This document shows, one piece after another, positions 51,776-60,719 of a stretch of DNA of 64,000 bases; positions within the stretch are counted from its first letter, which is position 1, and each line of letters begins with the position of its first letter. Position numbers and translations under genes: made by a program. The stretch spans positions 3,720,001-3,784,000 of the forward strand of contig NZ_CP034463.1 of NCBI RefSeq assembly GCF_003955715.1. Reading direction: 5' to 3'. The DNA is from Streptomyces aquilus (GTDB lineage Bacteria > Actinomycetota > Actinomycetes > Streptomycetales > Streptomycetaceae). Below the pieces are notes generated by a model. It worked only from the letters and a program-made list of their open reading frames with translations. It did no database searches and had not been told where the DNA came from.

Positions 51776-54201
51776 TCGTCCAGTGTCTCCCTGCGGAGTG
51801 CCGCCTTGGCCGGGAGGGTGACCGCGGTCAGGCCGAGTGCGACGATCGTTCCCGCGAAGGCTCCGTAGGTCAGAGGCGGGATGTAAGGGCCCTGTCCCGT
51901 CAGCCCGTTCATCATCGGCACCAGCGTGGCGAGGGCGATGGCGGTGCCGAGGGCGATGCCCGCGAGGGCGACCAGCAGGGCCTCCCAGCGGATCATCCGC
52001 ATTACCTGGCGGCGGGTGGAGCCGATGAGGCGGAGCGTGCCGAGTTCGCGGCGGCGGTCGAGGACCGTCATCACCAGGGTGTTGACGGCGGCGACGGCCG
52101 CGAAGCCGCCGAGGACGGCCGCCATGAGGTTGTTCGCCCAGGCGTTGAGCTCGCGGTCCACGGACTGGGCGGTGGTGTAACCGGAGCGGTCCTGGACGGT
52201 GCCGAGCGTCTTGAGGGCGGCGGTCGTGCCGCCCTTGGTCCACAGTTCCGTGTCGTAGGCGGAGGTGACGTGGCCGGCCAGGTCGGCACGGCTCAGGGTG
52301 ACCTGGGCGAGGCCCAGGCCGCGGCCGTACGTCGCCACGACGCGCGGCGCGGCCTTCGTGCCGTCGGGGAGGCGGAGGTGGAGACGGTCGCCGACCCGGA
52401 CGTCCGCGGTGTCGGCGAGGGACGCGTCGACCGCGATCTCGCCCTGGGTGAGGGACAGTCGCCCCGTCCTGACGTCCAGATCCTGTACGGCGGCCAGGTC
52501 CCGGGCGGAGCCGGTGACGCCCTGCGCGGTGGCCGCCTCCAGGGCGCCGCCCGCACCGGGGACCAGCACGGAGGTCTTCAACAGGCCCACGGCGGCGGTC
52601 ACTTCGGGGGTGCCCGCGGCCCGTCGTACGGCGTCGGGGGCGAGGCCGGGGCCGCCGTCCGGGGCGGTGACGATGTGGTCGGCGGTGATGCCGTCGCGCT
52701 GCTGCTGGGCGGTGACGTGGTCCTCGCTGGTGTGCAGGAAGACCAGCACCGAGGAGAACGCCATCGCGAGCACGATCGGGGTGATCGCGGAGGCCAGACG
52801 GCGGGCGTTGGTACGGGAGTTGGCGGCGGCCAGCGCCGCGGAGGCGCCGGCGCCGCGCAGCGGGAGGCCGAACAGGGCCGCGCAGGCACGCGCGACCAGC
52901 GGGCCGAGCAGGCCCACGGCGAGCATGAACAGCACGACGACGCCGAGCGCCGCGTTGGCCGCGTCCTCGCCGGTGAGGGAGGCGGCCAGGGCCGCGCAGA
53001 CACACCCGCCCGCGACCGCGGCGAGGCCGAGCGGGGTGCGGATCCAGCCGACGCGCAGCCGCTCCACGCTCGCCTCGCTCAGCGCCTGGCCCGGCTTGAT
53101 GCGGGAACTGCGGTGGGCGGCGAGGTAGCCGGAGAGGAGGGCGGTCAGGAGGACGGCGCCGGTCGCGGAGACCAGGGGGATCCAGGAGACGGCCAGGTCG
53201 ACCTGTTCCGGGACCGCGCCCCGGTCGCGGAGTTGGTCCAGCCACCAGGCCGCGAGGGCCGTGCCCGGCAGACAGCCGAGGGCGGCCGCGAGCGGGGCGG
53301 CGAGGAGGGTCTCGGTGGCGATGGTGCGGCGGATCTGGCGCGGGGTGGTGCCGATGGCGCGCAGCAGCGCGAACTCGCGGGCGCGCTGGCCGACGGCCAG
53401 GGCGATGGTGCCGGCGGCCGTGAACATGGCGACGACCGTGGCGATGCCCCCGAAGGAGCCGCCGATGCCGGTGAGGACCTCTTTGGCCTCGTCGAGGGTG
53501 GGGTCCGCGACGGTGCCGCGGCCGTCACCGGTGTGGATCTCGGCCTGGCCGCCCAGGGCGTGTGCCACCTGGGCCGCCAGGGTGCCGGTGGTGACGCCGG
53601 GCTTCGGGAGGACGGCGATGGCGTCGATACGGCCCGGGTGCCCTGAGAGGCGTACGGCTTCCGGGTCGGTGAACCACACGCCGGGGGCGGCGGTCGTGCC
53701 GGAGACGCGGTAGGTGTGGGTGCCGTCCGGGGTGGTGAGGGTGACGCGGGTGCCGGCCTCTGCCCGGCTCAGCACCACCTCGCCGGGGCCCGGGGCACGG
53801 CCCGCCGTGAGGCATTCGCCGGTGAAGGCGGTCGCGGACCAGTTGTGGGCGTCGAGGGGGCCGTGCGGGCCGGTGACCGGGAAGGTGACGTCGGGTACGG
53901 CGGTGCGGGCGCCGGGGGCGATGGCCGCCTTGGCGACCAGGGCGGCGTCGAGGCGGGCGCGGTCGGGGACCGGCTCGCTGTCGGCGCTGTCGCCCCTGCC
54001 GTAGTGGGCCCGTTGGTCGGCGGCGGCCACGACGGGTGCGCCCGCGTAGCGGCCGGGCGGGACCTCGGCGCGGACGCCGGTCTCCAGGAGGATGCCGCAG
54101 GCCGAGACGATCGCGGCGGCCATGACGAGGGCCACGAAGGTGCCGACGAACGCGGAGGGGCGGAAGCGGAGGGCGGCGCGGGCCAGGCCGTTGGGACGCA
54201 T
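51772..54201 (-). CDS. FtsX-like ABC transporter permease
   Basis: 809 residues from ATG 54201, which shares one base with the ATPase stop (TGATG). MacB/FtsX architecture: N-terminal helix (AFVGTFVALVMAAAIVSAC, ~18-36), a large external domain, three helices, then a second external domain and three more helices with IGSTRRQVMRMIRWEALLVALAG. Two FtsX domains. Functions with the ATPase to export antimicrobial peptides or lipoproteins. Confidence 0.93.
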   Translation of the reverse strand: MRPNGLARAALRFRPSAFVGTFVALVMAAAIVSACGILLETGVRAEVPPGRYAGAPVVAAADQRAHYGRGDSADSEPVPDRARLDAALVAKAAIAPGARTAVPDVTFPVTGPHGPLDAHNWSATAFTGECLTAGRAPGPGEVVLSRAEAGTRVTLTTPDGTHTYRVSGTTAAPGVWFTDPEAVRLSGHPGRIDAIAVLPKPGVTTGTLAAQVAHALGGQAEIHTGDGRGTVADPTLDEAKEVLTGIGGSFGGIATVVAMFTAAGTIALAVGQRAREFALLRAIGTTPRQIRRTIATETLLAAPLAAALGCLPGTALAAWWLDQLRDRGAVPEQVDLAVSWIPLVSATGAVLLTALLSGYLAAHRSSRIKPGQALSEASVERLRVGWIRTPLGLAAVAGGCVCAALAASLTGEDAANAALGVVVLFMLAVGLLGPLVARACAALFGLPLRGAGASAALAAANSRTNARRLASAITPIVLAMAFSSVLVFLHTSEDHVTAQQQRDGITADHIVTAPDGGPGLAPDAVRRAAGTPEVTAAVGLLKTSVLVPGAGGALEAATAQGVTGSARDLAAVQDLDVRTGRLSLTQGEIAVDASLADTADVRVGDRLHLRLPDGTKAAPRVVATYGRGLGLAQVTLSRADLAGHVTSAYDTELWTKGGTTAALKTLGTVQDRSGYTTAQSVDRELNAWANNLMAAVLGGFAAVAAVNTLVMTVLDRRRELGTLRLIGSTRRQVMRMIRWEALLVALAGIALGTAIALATLVPMMNGLTGQGPYIPPLTYGAFAGTIVALGLTAVTLPAKAALRRETLDE

Positions 54202-54965
54202 CAGGCGGCTGCCTTCACGTCGGCGCGGTGGGCCGCGAGGGTCTGCATGCGGGTGGCGATCTGGTCGGGGGTCGGGCGGTCCAGGTGGGTGGTGAGTTCG
54301 CCGTCCGCCAGGAACAGGACGCGGTCGGCCCAGGACGCCGCCGTGGGGTCGTGGGTGACCATGACGACCGTGGCGCGCTCGGTGTCGACGGCATGGCGCA
54401 GCAGGGCGAGGATCTCGGCCGCGGTGGTGGTGTCCAGGGCGCCGGTCGGTTCGTCGGCGAAGACCACGTCGGGGCGGGTGACGAGGGCGCGGGCGATGGC
54501 GACGCGCTGCTGCTGGCCGCCGGAGAGCTGGCCGGGGCGGCGGCGGGCCTTGTCGGCGAGGCCGACCTGGGCGAGGACCTCGGCGGTGCGGCGGCGGTCG
54601 GGGCGGTGGCCCGCGAGGCGCGTCGGGAGGGCGACGTTCTGCTCGACCGTGAGGGACGGGAGCAGGTTGAAGGCCTGGAAGACGAAGCCGAGGCGGGTGC
54701 GGCGCAGGGCGGTGAGCTTGTTCTCCTTCATGCCGGTGATCTCCGTGCCGCCGAGGCGGACCGTGCCGGCGGTGGGGCGGTCGAGGCCGGCGGCGCACTG
54801 GAGGAACGTGGACTTGCCGGAGCCGGAAGGGCCCATGACCGCGGTGAAGGTGCCCGGCGGGAGGGTGAGGTCGATGCCGCGGAGGGCGTGGACGGCGGTG
54901 CGGCCACGGCCGTAGCGCCGGGTGACTCCGTGGAGTTCGACGGCCCATTCGCCGGGGGTGGACAT
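54201..54965 (-). CDS. ABC transporter ATP-binding protein (MacB/LolD type)
   Basis: 254 residues from ATG 54965 (MSTPGEWAVEL), GGAAG nine bases upstream; longer frames are open but unsupported. Walker A GPSGSGKST (~46), signature LSGGQQQRVAIARAL (~146), Walker B VVFADEPTGALD, and H-loop VTHDPTAA. Pairs with the permease; operon ATPase-permease-HD. Confidence 0.95.
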   Translation of the reverse strand: MSTPGEWAVELHGVTRRYGRGRTAVHALRGIDLTLPPGTFTAVMGPSGSGKSTFLQCAAGLDRPTAGTVRLGGTEITGMKENKLTALRRTRLGFVFQAFNLLPSLTVEQNVALPTRLAGHRPDRRRTAEVLAQVGLADKARRRPGQLSGGQQQRVAIARALVTRPDVVFADEPTGALDTTTAAEILALLRHAVDTERATVVMVTHDPTAASWADRVLFLADGELTTHLDRPTPDQIATRMQTLAAHRADVKAAA

Positions 54966-55077
54966 GGGGGATTTCTTCCGGTCCGAGGTCATGTTCTTGA
55001 CGCTACGGAGCGGGGGCGGGCGGGGCGATGAGGGCGGCTGGCGAATCGGGGCGGGGGAAAACCCCACCTCGACGCGG

Positions 55078-56265
55078 CTACGGCAGGGTCGGCTGGGCCG
55101 TCGCCGTGGGGCCTTCCCGGCAGATCAGGAGCAGGGCCCGGTCGTCGTTGACGTCCTTCGCCACTGCCTCGATCAGGTGCCAGGCGGCGCCGTGGAAGCC
55201 GCCGGCCACATAGCGGTCGGCTTCGCCGGTCAGGCGGTCTATGCCTTCGACGATGTCCCGGTCCGACGTCTCGACCAGGCCGTCCGTGAAGAGCATCAGG
55301 ACGTCGCCGGGGCGCAGGGTGCCCTTCACGGGGTCGAACTGGGCGCCGTCGTAGACCCCGAGGAGGGGGCCTTCCGCCGCCTTCTCCTCCCAGCGGCCGC
55401 TGCCCGCGCTGAGCTGGAGGCCCGGCGGGTGACCCGCGGAGTAGAGCTCGTAGTCGCCGGAGTCGAGGTCCAGGACCAGGTGGATGGAGGTGGCGAAGCC
55501 CTCGTCCCAGTCCTGGCGCAGGAGGTAGCCGTTGGCGGCGGGCAGGAACGCGTGCGGCGGCAGGCTCCCCAGGAGGCCGCCGAAGGCGCCGGACAGGAGC
55601 AGGGCGCGGCTGCCCGCGTCCATGCCCTTGCCGGAGACGTCCGTGAGGACGACCTCCATCGTGCGGCCGCCGTTGGTGCGGGCCGCGACCACGAAGTCGC
55701 CGGAGAAGGACTGGCCGCCCGCCGGACGCAGGGCCATCTCGCGGTGCCAGCCGGGCGGGAGCTTGGGGAGCTTGCTCTGGACGCGGATGCGTTCGCGCAG
55801 GTCGAAGAGCATGGTGCCGCCGCGCCGCCAGGGCACGCCGACCCGGCTGCGGAACTGGGCGATGAGGAGGCCGAAGAACCCGCATGCGGCCACGACCAGC
55901 ACGATGCCGGGGGTGACCCTCGACGGTCCCTCCGTGTACGGGCCGAGCTGCACGGACTCCACGATCAGTGCCGTCGCCGCCGCCGCGTACAGGCCCAGCA
56001 GGCTGGCCGGGCGCAGCAGCAGTCCGCCCGCGACGATCGGGAGGACCAGTGCGGCCGGTGAACACCACACCGAGTTCATCAGGGTGGTGGCCGCGATCAG
56101 CGGGATCGTGAGGAGCAGACCGGCCAGTGCGACCCAGTCCGAGCCGTCCCCGCGGAAGTAGTCCACGGCGCTTCTGCGCAGGCCGACGCGGGCCCGGTGC
56201 CACTGCATCTTCAACCGGGCCGTGAACGTGTCGGCCGCCGCGCGCCGCTCTCGTCCTGCTGCCAT
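55078..56265 (-). CDS. PP2C-type (SpoIIE) phosphatase with membrane sensor
   Basis: 395 residues. Three to four helices (~45-140) then the SpoIIE domain (~165-390): GQSFSGDFVVAAR, VLTDVSGKGMDAG with metal-binding Asp, LYSAGHPPGLQL, LMLFTDGLVETSDRD. These dephosphorylate anti-anti-sigma factors. No anti-sigma partner nearby. GNAT gene diverges on the other side. Confidence 0.92.
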   Translation of the reverse strand: MAAGRERRAAADTFTARLKMQWHRARVGLRRSAVDYFRGDGSDWVALAGLLLTIPLIAATTLMNSVWCSPAALVLPIVAGGLLLRPASLLGLYAAAATALIVESVQLGPYTEGPSRVTPGIVLVVAACGFFGLLIAQFRSRVGVPWRRGGTMLFDLRERIRVQSKLPKLPPGWHREMALRPAGGQSFSGDFVVAARTNGGRTMEVVLTDVSGKGMDAGSRALLLSGAFGGLLGSLPPHAFLPAANGYLLRQDWDEGFATSIHLVLDLDSGDYELYSAGHPPGLQLSAGSGRWEEKAAEGPLLGVYDGAQFDPVKGTLRPGDVLMLFTDGLVETSDRDIVEGIDRLTGEADRYVAGGFHGAAWHLIEAVAKDVNDDRALLLICREGPTATAQPTLP

Positions 56266-56427
56266 TAGTTCGGGACCCTATCCATCGGACCAGCTGCTTG
56301 GCACGGGAGGTCCCACTTGTCCCCCGTCCGAGGTTCAACTTCACAGTGAACTTCACGGAAAGCCACCCTGCGGCCACCAAGGAGAAATTCCCTGGCTCGT
56401 CCCGCAATGCCCTGGTAGGCATGGTCC

Positions 56428-57669
56428 ATGGCTTCTGACTTGGCGATCGACGTGCGGGTGCTGCGGCAGGACGAATGGGACGAGTGGTACGACAACCTGA
56501 TCCGGGCCTTCGGCGGAGTCCCGGAGGCAGCCGAGGAACGGGAGCTGTGGAACGCGCTCACCGAACTCGACCGTTCCATCGGCGCCTGGGACGGGGACGA
56601 GTGCGTCGGTACGGCGGGTGCGTTCAGCTTCCGGCTGACCGTGCCGGGCGGCGCCTCGGTGCCGGCCGCGGGCGTGACCATGGTCAGTGTGGCCGCGACC
56701 CATCGTCGGCGCGGGGTGCTGCGGTCGATGATGCGGCGTCAGCTGGACGACGTACGGGAATGGGGCTGGCCGCTGGCCGTCCTGACCGCGAGCGAGCCGG
56801 CGATCTACGGCCGGTTCGGGTACGCGCCGGCGACGTTCCACGTCAACGCCGAGATCGACACCACCCGGGTACGGCTGTCCGTGCCGCCCGGTACCGATGA
56901 CGTACGCGTGCGGTACGCGAAGCCGGCCGACGTGCTCGACGCCTGTGAGGCGGTGTACGCGCGGCTGGTGCCGCAGCGGCCGGGCATGGTGGCGCGGCTT
57001 CCCGGGTGGGAGCGGCTCGGGCTGCTCGATCCCGAGAGCGACCGGGAGGGGGCCTCGCCGCTGCAGAGCGTGGTCGCGGAGCGGGACGGCGAGGTCGTCG
57101 GGTACGCGCGCTTCCATGTGAAGCCGGAGTGGGACGCCGCCGGGCCCAAGGGGACCGTGGTGCTGCGGGACGTACAGGCGCTGGATCCGGCCGCGCACGC
57201 GGCGCTGTGGCGGTTCCTGTTCGGGATCGATCTGACGTCGAAGGTGCATGCGCGGGGGCGGCCGGTCGACGAGGTCTGGCAGCAGCTGGTCTCCGACCTC
57301 CGGCGCTGCGAGCCGCGGCTGCGGGACTCGCTGCATGTCCGGCTGGTGGACGTGGGGGCCGCCCTGGAGGCGCGGACCTATCAGGCGCCGGTGGACGTGG
57401 TGTTCGACGTCGAGGACGACTTCTGCCCCTGGAACACGGGGCGTTGGCGGCTCAGCGGGGACGCGAAGGGCGCGACCTGCGAGCGGACCGAGGACGCGGC
57501 CGATCTGGCGCTGTCCGTACGGGAGTTGGGGGCCGCGTATCTCGGCGGGGTGAGCCTGGCCGCGCTGGGGGCCGCGGGGCGGGTGCGGGAGCTGCGGCAG
57601 GGGGCGCTGACGGAGGCGGCGGTCGGGTTCGGGTCGCCGGTGGCGCCCTGGCTGCCGCACGGGTTCTGA
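56428..57669 (+). CDS. Eis-type GNAT N-acetyltransferase
   Basis: 413 residues, ATG 56428. Two GNAT-related domains plus a C-terminal sterol-carrier-like domain, the Eis layout. AcCoA-binding HRRRGVLRSMMRRQL (~95-110), YGRFGYAPAT (~126-135). Eis acetylates amines such as aminoglycosides or protein lysines; natural substrate unknown. The C-terminal part ends normally at PHGF. Confidence 0.9.
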   Translation: MASDLAIDVRVLRQDEWDEWYDNLIRAFGGVPEAAEERELWNALTELDRSIGAWDGDECVGTAGAFSFRLTVPGGASVPAAGVTMVSVAATHRRRGVLRSMMRRQLDDVREWGWPLAVLTASEPAIYGRFGYAPATFHVNAEIDTTRVRLSVPPGTDDVRVRYAKPADVLDACEAVYARLVPQRPGMVARLPGWERLGLLDPESDREGASPLQSVVAERDGEVVGYARFHVKPEWDAAGPKGTVVLRDVQALDPAAHAALWRFLFGIDLTSKVHARGRPVDEVWQQLVSDLRRCEPRLRDSLHVRLVDVGAALEARTYQAPVDVVFDVEDDFCPWNTGRWRLSGDAKGATCERTEDAADLALSVRELGAAYLGGVSLAALGAAGRVRELRQGALTEAAVGFGSPVAPWLPHGF

Positions 57670-57677
57670 CGCACCCG

Positions 57678-58499
57678 CTAACGGGTCTGACAGCCCGGAC
57701 ACCAGAAGAGGTTGCGGGCGGCGAGGTCGGCGGTGCGGATCTCGCCGCCACAGATGTGGCAGGGCAGGGTCGCCCGGCGGTAGACGTACACCTCGCCGCC
57801 GTGGTCGTCGACGCGGGGCGGGCGGCCCATCGCCTCCGGGGTGTGCTCGGGGCGGACGGTGTCGATGCGGTTGTGGCGCACGCCCTCGCGCATGAGGTCG
57901 ACGAGATCCCGCCAGATCGCGTCCCACTCGCGCGCGGTGACATCCTTCCCCGCCCGGTAGGGGTCGATGCCGTGCCGGAAGAGGACCTCGGCGCGGTAGA
58001 CGTTGCCGACGCCGGCGATGACCTTCTGGTCCATCAGGAGCGCGGCGATCGTCGTACGGCTGCGGGAGATGCGCCGGTACGCCGTCTGCGGGTCGGCGTC
58101 CTCGCGGAGCGGGTCGGGGCCCAGGCGACCGTGTATCGCGTCCTTCTCGGCGTCCGTGATGAGGGCGCAGGTCGTCGGGCCGCGCAGGTCGACGTACGAC
58201 GTGGCGTTCGCGAGCCTCAGCCGGACGGTGTCGGTGGGCGGCGGCGCGGGGGCGTCGCCGAAGGCCACCTTGCCGAAGAGGCCGAGGTGGATGTGGACCC
58301 AGTCGGTGTCCCGGCCGGTGCCCCGGAAGCCCAGGAAGAGGTGCTTGCCGTGGGCTTCGGTACGGGTGAGTCCGGCGCCGTCCAGGAGGGCGGCGGCGTC
58401 GGAGAACTTGCCCTGGGGGCTGGTGACGCGGGGCGCCGTGCCGCAGAAGCGGTCGGCGTAGTCGGCCGCCAACCGGTGGATCGTGTGCCCCTCTGGCAC
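57678..58499 (-). CDS. nei: Fpg/Nei family DNA glycosylase
   Basis: 273 residues from GTG 58499 so that Pro2-Glu3 follow the initiator (PEGHTIHRLA). Pro2 is the Schiff-base nucleophile and Glu3 the general acid. H2TH motif at IAGVGNVYRAEVLF (~163-176); zinc finger CHIC...CPGC at the C-terminus. Removes oxidised bases. Closer to Nei2 than MutM. Convergent with the GNAT gene; rpiB 34 bp upstream. Confidence 0.92.
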   Translation of the reverse strand: MPEGHTIHRLAADYADRFCGTAPRVTSPQGKFSDAAALLDGAGLTRTEAHGKHLFLGFRGTGRDTDWVHIHLGLFGKVAFGDAPAPPPTDTVRLRLANATSYVDLRGPTTCALITDAEKDAIHGRLGPDPLREDADPQTAYRRISRSRTTIAALLMDQKVIAGVGNVYRAEVLFRHGIDPYRAGKDVTAREWDAIWRDLVDLMREGVRHNRIDTVRPEHTPEAMGRPPRVDDHGGEVYVYRRATLPCHICGGEIRTADLAARNLFWCPGCQTR

Positions 58500-58533
58500 G
58501 GTGCCTGTTCCTTCCAGCCCCCTGGGGCGTGCG

Positions 58534-59022
58534 TCAGTCCTGCTGCGGGTGGTGCGCCGGGATCGGCGGGAGGTCGCCGGTCGTCTCGTAGTCGGCCAGC
58601 ATGTCGATGCGGCGGATGTGGCGCTCGTCACCGGAGAACGGCGTGGCGAGGAAGGTCTCGACGAACTTCGTCGCCTCGTCCTGGGTGTGCATCCGGGCGC
58701 CCACCGCGACGACGTTGGCGTTGTTGTGCTGGCGGCCGAGCGACGCCGTCTCCTCGCTCCAGGCGAGAGCGGCGCGGACGCCCTTGACCTTGTTCGCGGC
58801 GATCTGCTCGCCGTTGCCCGAGCCGCCGATCACGATGCCGAGGGCGTCGGGGTCGGCCGCCGTGCGCTCCGCGGCGCGGAGGCAGAACGGCGGGTAGTCG
58901 TCCTGGGCGTCGTAGATGTGGGGGCCGCAGTCGACGGCCTCGTGGCCGGCGGCCTTGAGCCACTCGACGAGGTGGTTCTTGAGTTCGAAGCCCGCATGGT
59001 CGGAGCCGAGATACACGCGCAT
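58534..59022 (-). CDS. rpiB: ribose-5-phosphate isomerase B
   Basis: 162 residues. GSDHAGFELK at the N-terminus and GGSGNGEQIAANKVKGVRAAL (~68-88). The GNGEQ loop with Glu instead of the E. coli active-site Cys is the actinobacterial type, as in M. tuberculosis RpiB. His in HNNANVVAVGAR (~103). Interconverts ribose-5-P and ribulose-5-P. Confidence 0.96.
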   Translation of the reverse strand: MRVYLGSDHAGFELKNHLVEWLKAAGHEAVDCGPHIYDAQDDYPPFCLRAAERTAADPDALGIVIGGSGNGEQIAANKVKGVRAALAWSEETASLGRQHNNANVVAVGARMHTQDEATKFVETFLATPFSGDERHIRRIDMLADYETTGDLPPIPAHHPQQD

Positions 59023-59237
59023 GGGATGAGTGTGACATGGCTGTTTCGGGGCAGCCGCTCTGGGTGTCCGGGAGGAAAATTACCGCCCTAATCAAGACCC
59101 AACCATGGAAGCTCAAGAAAACCTCAAGTAACAATCCGGATTCATAGGTTCACGAATTCCTTTGCCTCCGATTCACTGGACCGATCCGTACGCAACCCGT
59201 ACGGGGACCGCTCACCCGGCGCAAAGGAATTCCCCCC

Positions 59238-60659
59238 ATGACTGGTCTCCAGGCCGGACTCAAGAACCGACATCTGTCGATGATCGCCATCGGCGGTGTG
59301 ATCGGGGCCGGACTGTTCGTCGGCTCCAGTTCCGGCATCGCCACCGCAGGACCCGGCATCCTCCTGTCGTACGCACTCGTCGGCACGCTCGTGGTGCTGG
59401 TGATGCGGATGCTCGGCGAGATGTCGGCCGCCAACCCGACCTCGGGTTCGTTCTCCGCCCACGCCGACCGGGCGCTCGGGCGCTGGGCCGGCTTCTCCAT
59501 CGGCTGGCTCTACTGGTTCTTCTGGGTCGTGGTGCTCGCGGTGGAGGCCACCGCCGGTGCCAAGATCCTCGAAGGATGGATCCCCGCCGTCCCGCAGTGG
59601 GGATGGGCGCTGATCGTGATGGTGGTGCTGACCGCCACGAACCTGGTGTCCGTCGGCTCCTACGGCGAGTTCGAGTTCTGGTTCGCCGGGATCAAGGTCG
59701 TCGCCATCGGGGCGTTCATCGTCATCGGCGGGCTCGCGGTCTTCGGTGTGCTGCCGGGCGTCGACGCCGACAAGGCCGGCCTGTCCAACCTCACCGACCA
59801 CGGCGGCTTCCTGCCCAACGGGCCCGGCGCCATCCTCACCGGTGTCCTGCTCGTCGTCTTCTCCTTCATGGGCAGCGAGATCGCCACGCTGGCCGCCGGC
59901 GAGTCCGAGAACCCGCAGCGGGCCGTCACCAAGTCGACCAACAGCATCATCTGGCGGATCGGCGTCTTCTACCTCGGCTCGATCTTCGTCGTCGTGACGC
60001 TGCTGCCGTGGGACGACCCGTCCATCAAGGAGTCCGGCTCCTACGTCGCCGCCCTCGACTCCCTCGGGATCGCGCACGCCGGTCAGATCATGAACTTCAT
60101 CGTGCTGACGTCGGTGCTGTCCTGTCTCAACTCCGGGCTCTACACGGCCTCGCGGATGGCCTTCTCGCTCGGTGAGCGGGGGGACGCGCCGAAGTCGTTC
60201 GCGCGGACGACCTCGCGCGGTGTGCCGATGACGGCCATCCTCGCGTCCGTGATCTTCGGCTTCGTGGCCGTGTTCTTCAACTACCTCTCGCCGGACACGA
60301 TCTTCCTCTTCCTCGTCAACTCCTCCGGCGCGGTCGCGCTGTTCGTGTGGCTGGTCATCTGCTTCTCGCAGCTGCGGATGCGGAAGATCATCCAGGCCGA
60401 GGCGCCGGAGAAGCTGGTCGTGAAGATGTGGCTGTACCCGTATCTGACCTGGGCGACGGCCGGGCTGATCGTCTTCGTGCTCGGTTACATGCTGACCGAC
60501 ACGGAGGGGGCGAGCAGTGGGCGTACGACCGTGCTGCTGTCGTTGCTCGTCGCCGCGTTCGTGCTGGGGGTCGCCGTGCTCAAGGAGCGGGTGCGGGGCG
60601 GGCGTTCCTCGGACGTCGCCGGCGGAACGGATGTGCAGGACAAGATCAAGGTCGGTTGA
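59238..60659 (+). CDS. APC family amino-acid permease
   Basis: 473 residues, AAAGGA upstream. Twelve helices; consensus GGVIGAGLFVGSSSGI in helix 1 (~19-34) and FSFMGSEIATLAAGESENP in helix 6. Closest in style to GabP/proline-specific permeases. Divergent from rpiB. Confidence 0.92.
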   Translation: MTGLQAGLKNRHLSMIAIGGVIGAGLFVGSSSGIATAGPGILLSYALVGTLVVLVMRMLGEMSAANPTSGSFSAHADRALGRWAGFSIGWLYWFFWVVVLAVEATAGAKILEGWIPAVPQWGWALIVMVVLTATNLVSVGSYGEFEFWFAGIKVVAIGAFIVIGGLAVFGVLPGVDADKAGLSNLTDHGGFLPNGPGAILTGVLLVVFSFMGSEIATLAAGESENPQRAVTKSTNSIIWRIGVFYLGSIFVVVTLLPWDDPSIKESGSYVAALDSLGIAHAGQIMNFIVLTSVLSCLNSGLYTASRMAFSLGERGDAPKSFARTTSRGVPMTAILASVIFGFVAVFFNYLSPDTIFLFLVNSSGAVALFVWLVICFSQLRMRKIIQAEAPEKLVVKMWLYPYLTWATAGLIVFVLGYMLTDTEGASSGRTTVLLSLLVAAFVLGVAVLKERVRGGRSSDVAGGTDVQDKIKVG

Positions 60660-60675
60660 CGCGTCGTCCTGGATC

Positions 60676-60719
60676 CTTCACGGTGCTGTGGCTTCTTCGG
60701 CTGCTACAGCACCGTGAAG
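60676..60719. terminator. convergent terminator of permease and kinase
   Basis: CTTCACGGTGCTGT (60676-60689) pairs with ACAGCACCGTGAAG (60706-60719). The right arm is inside the kinase's last codons. Confidence 0.8.
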
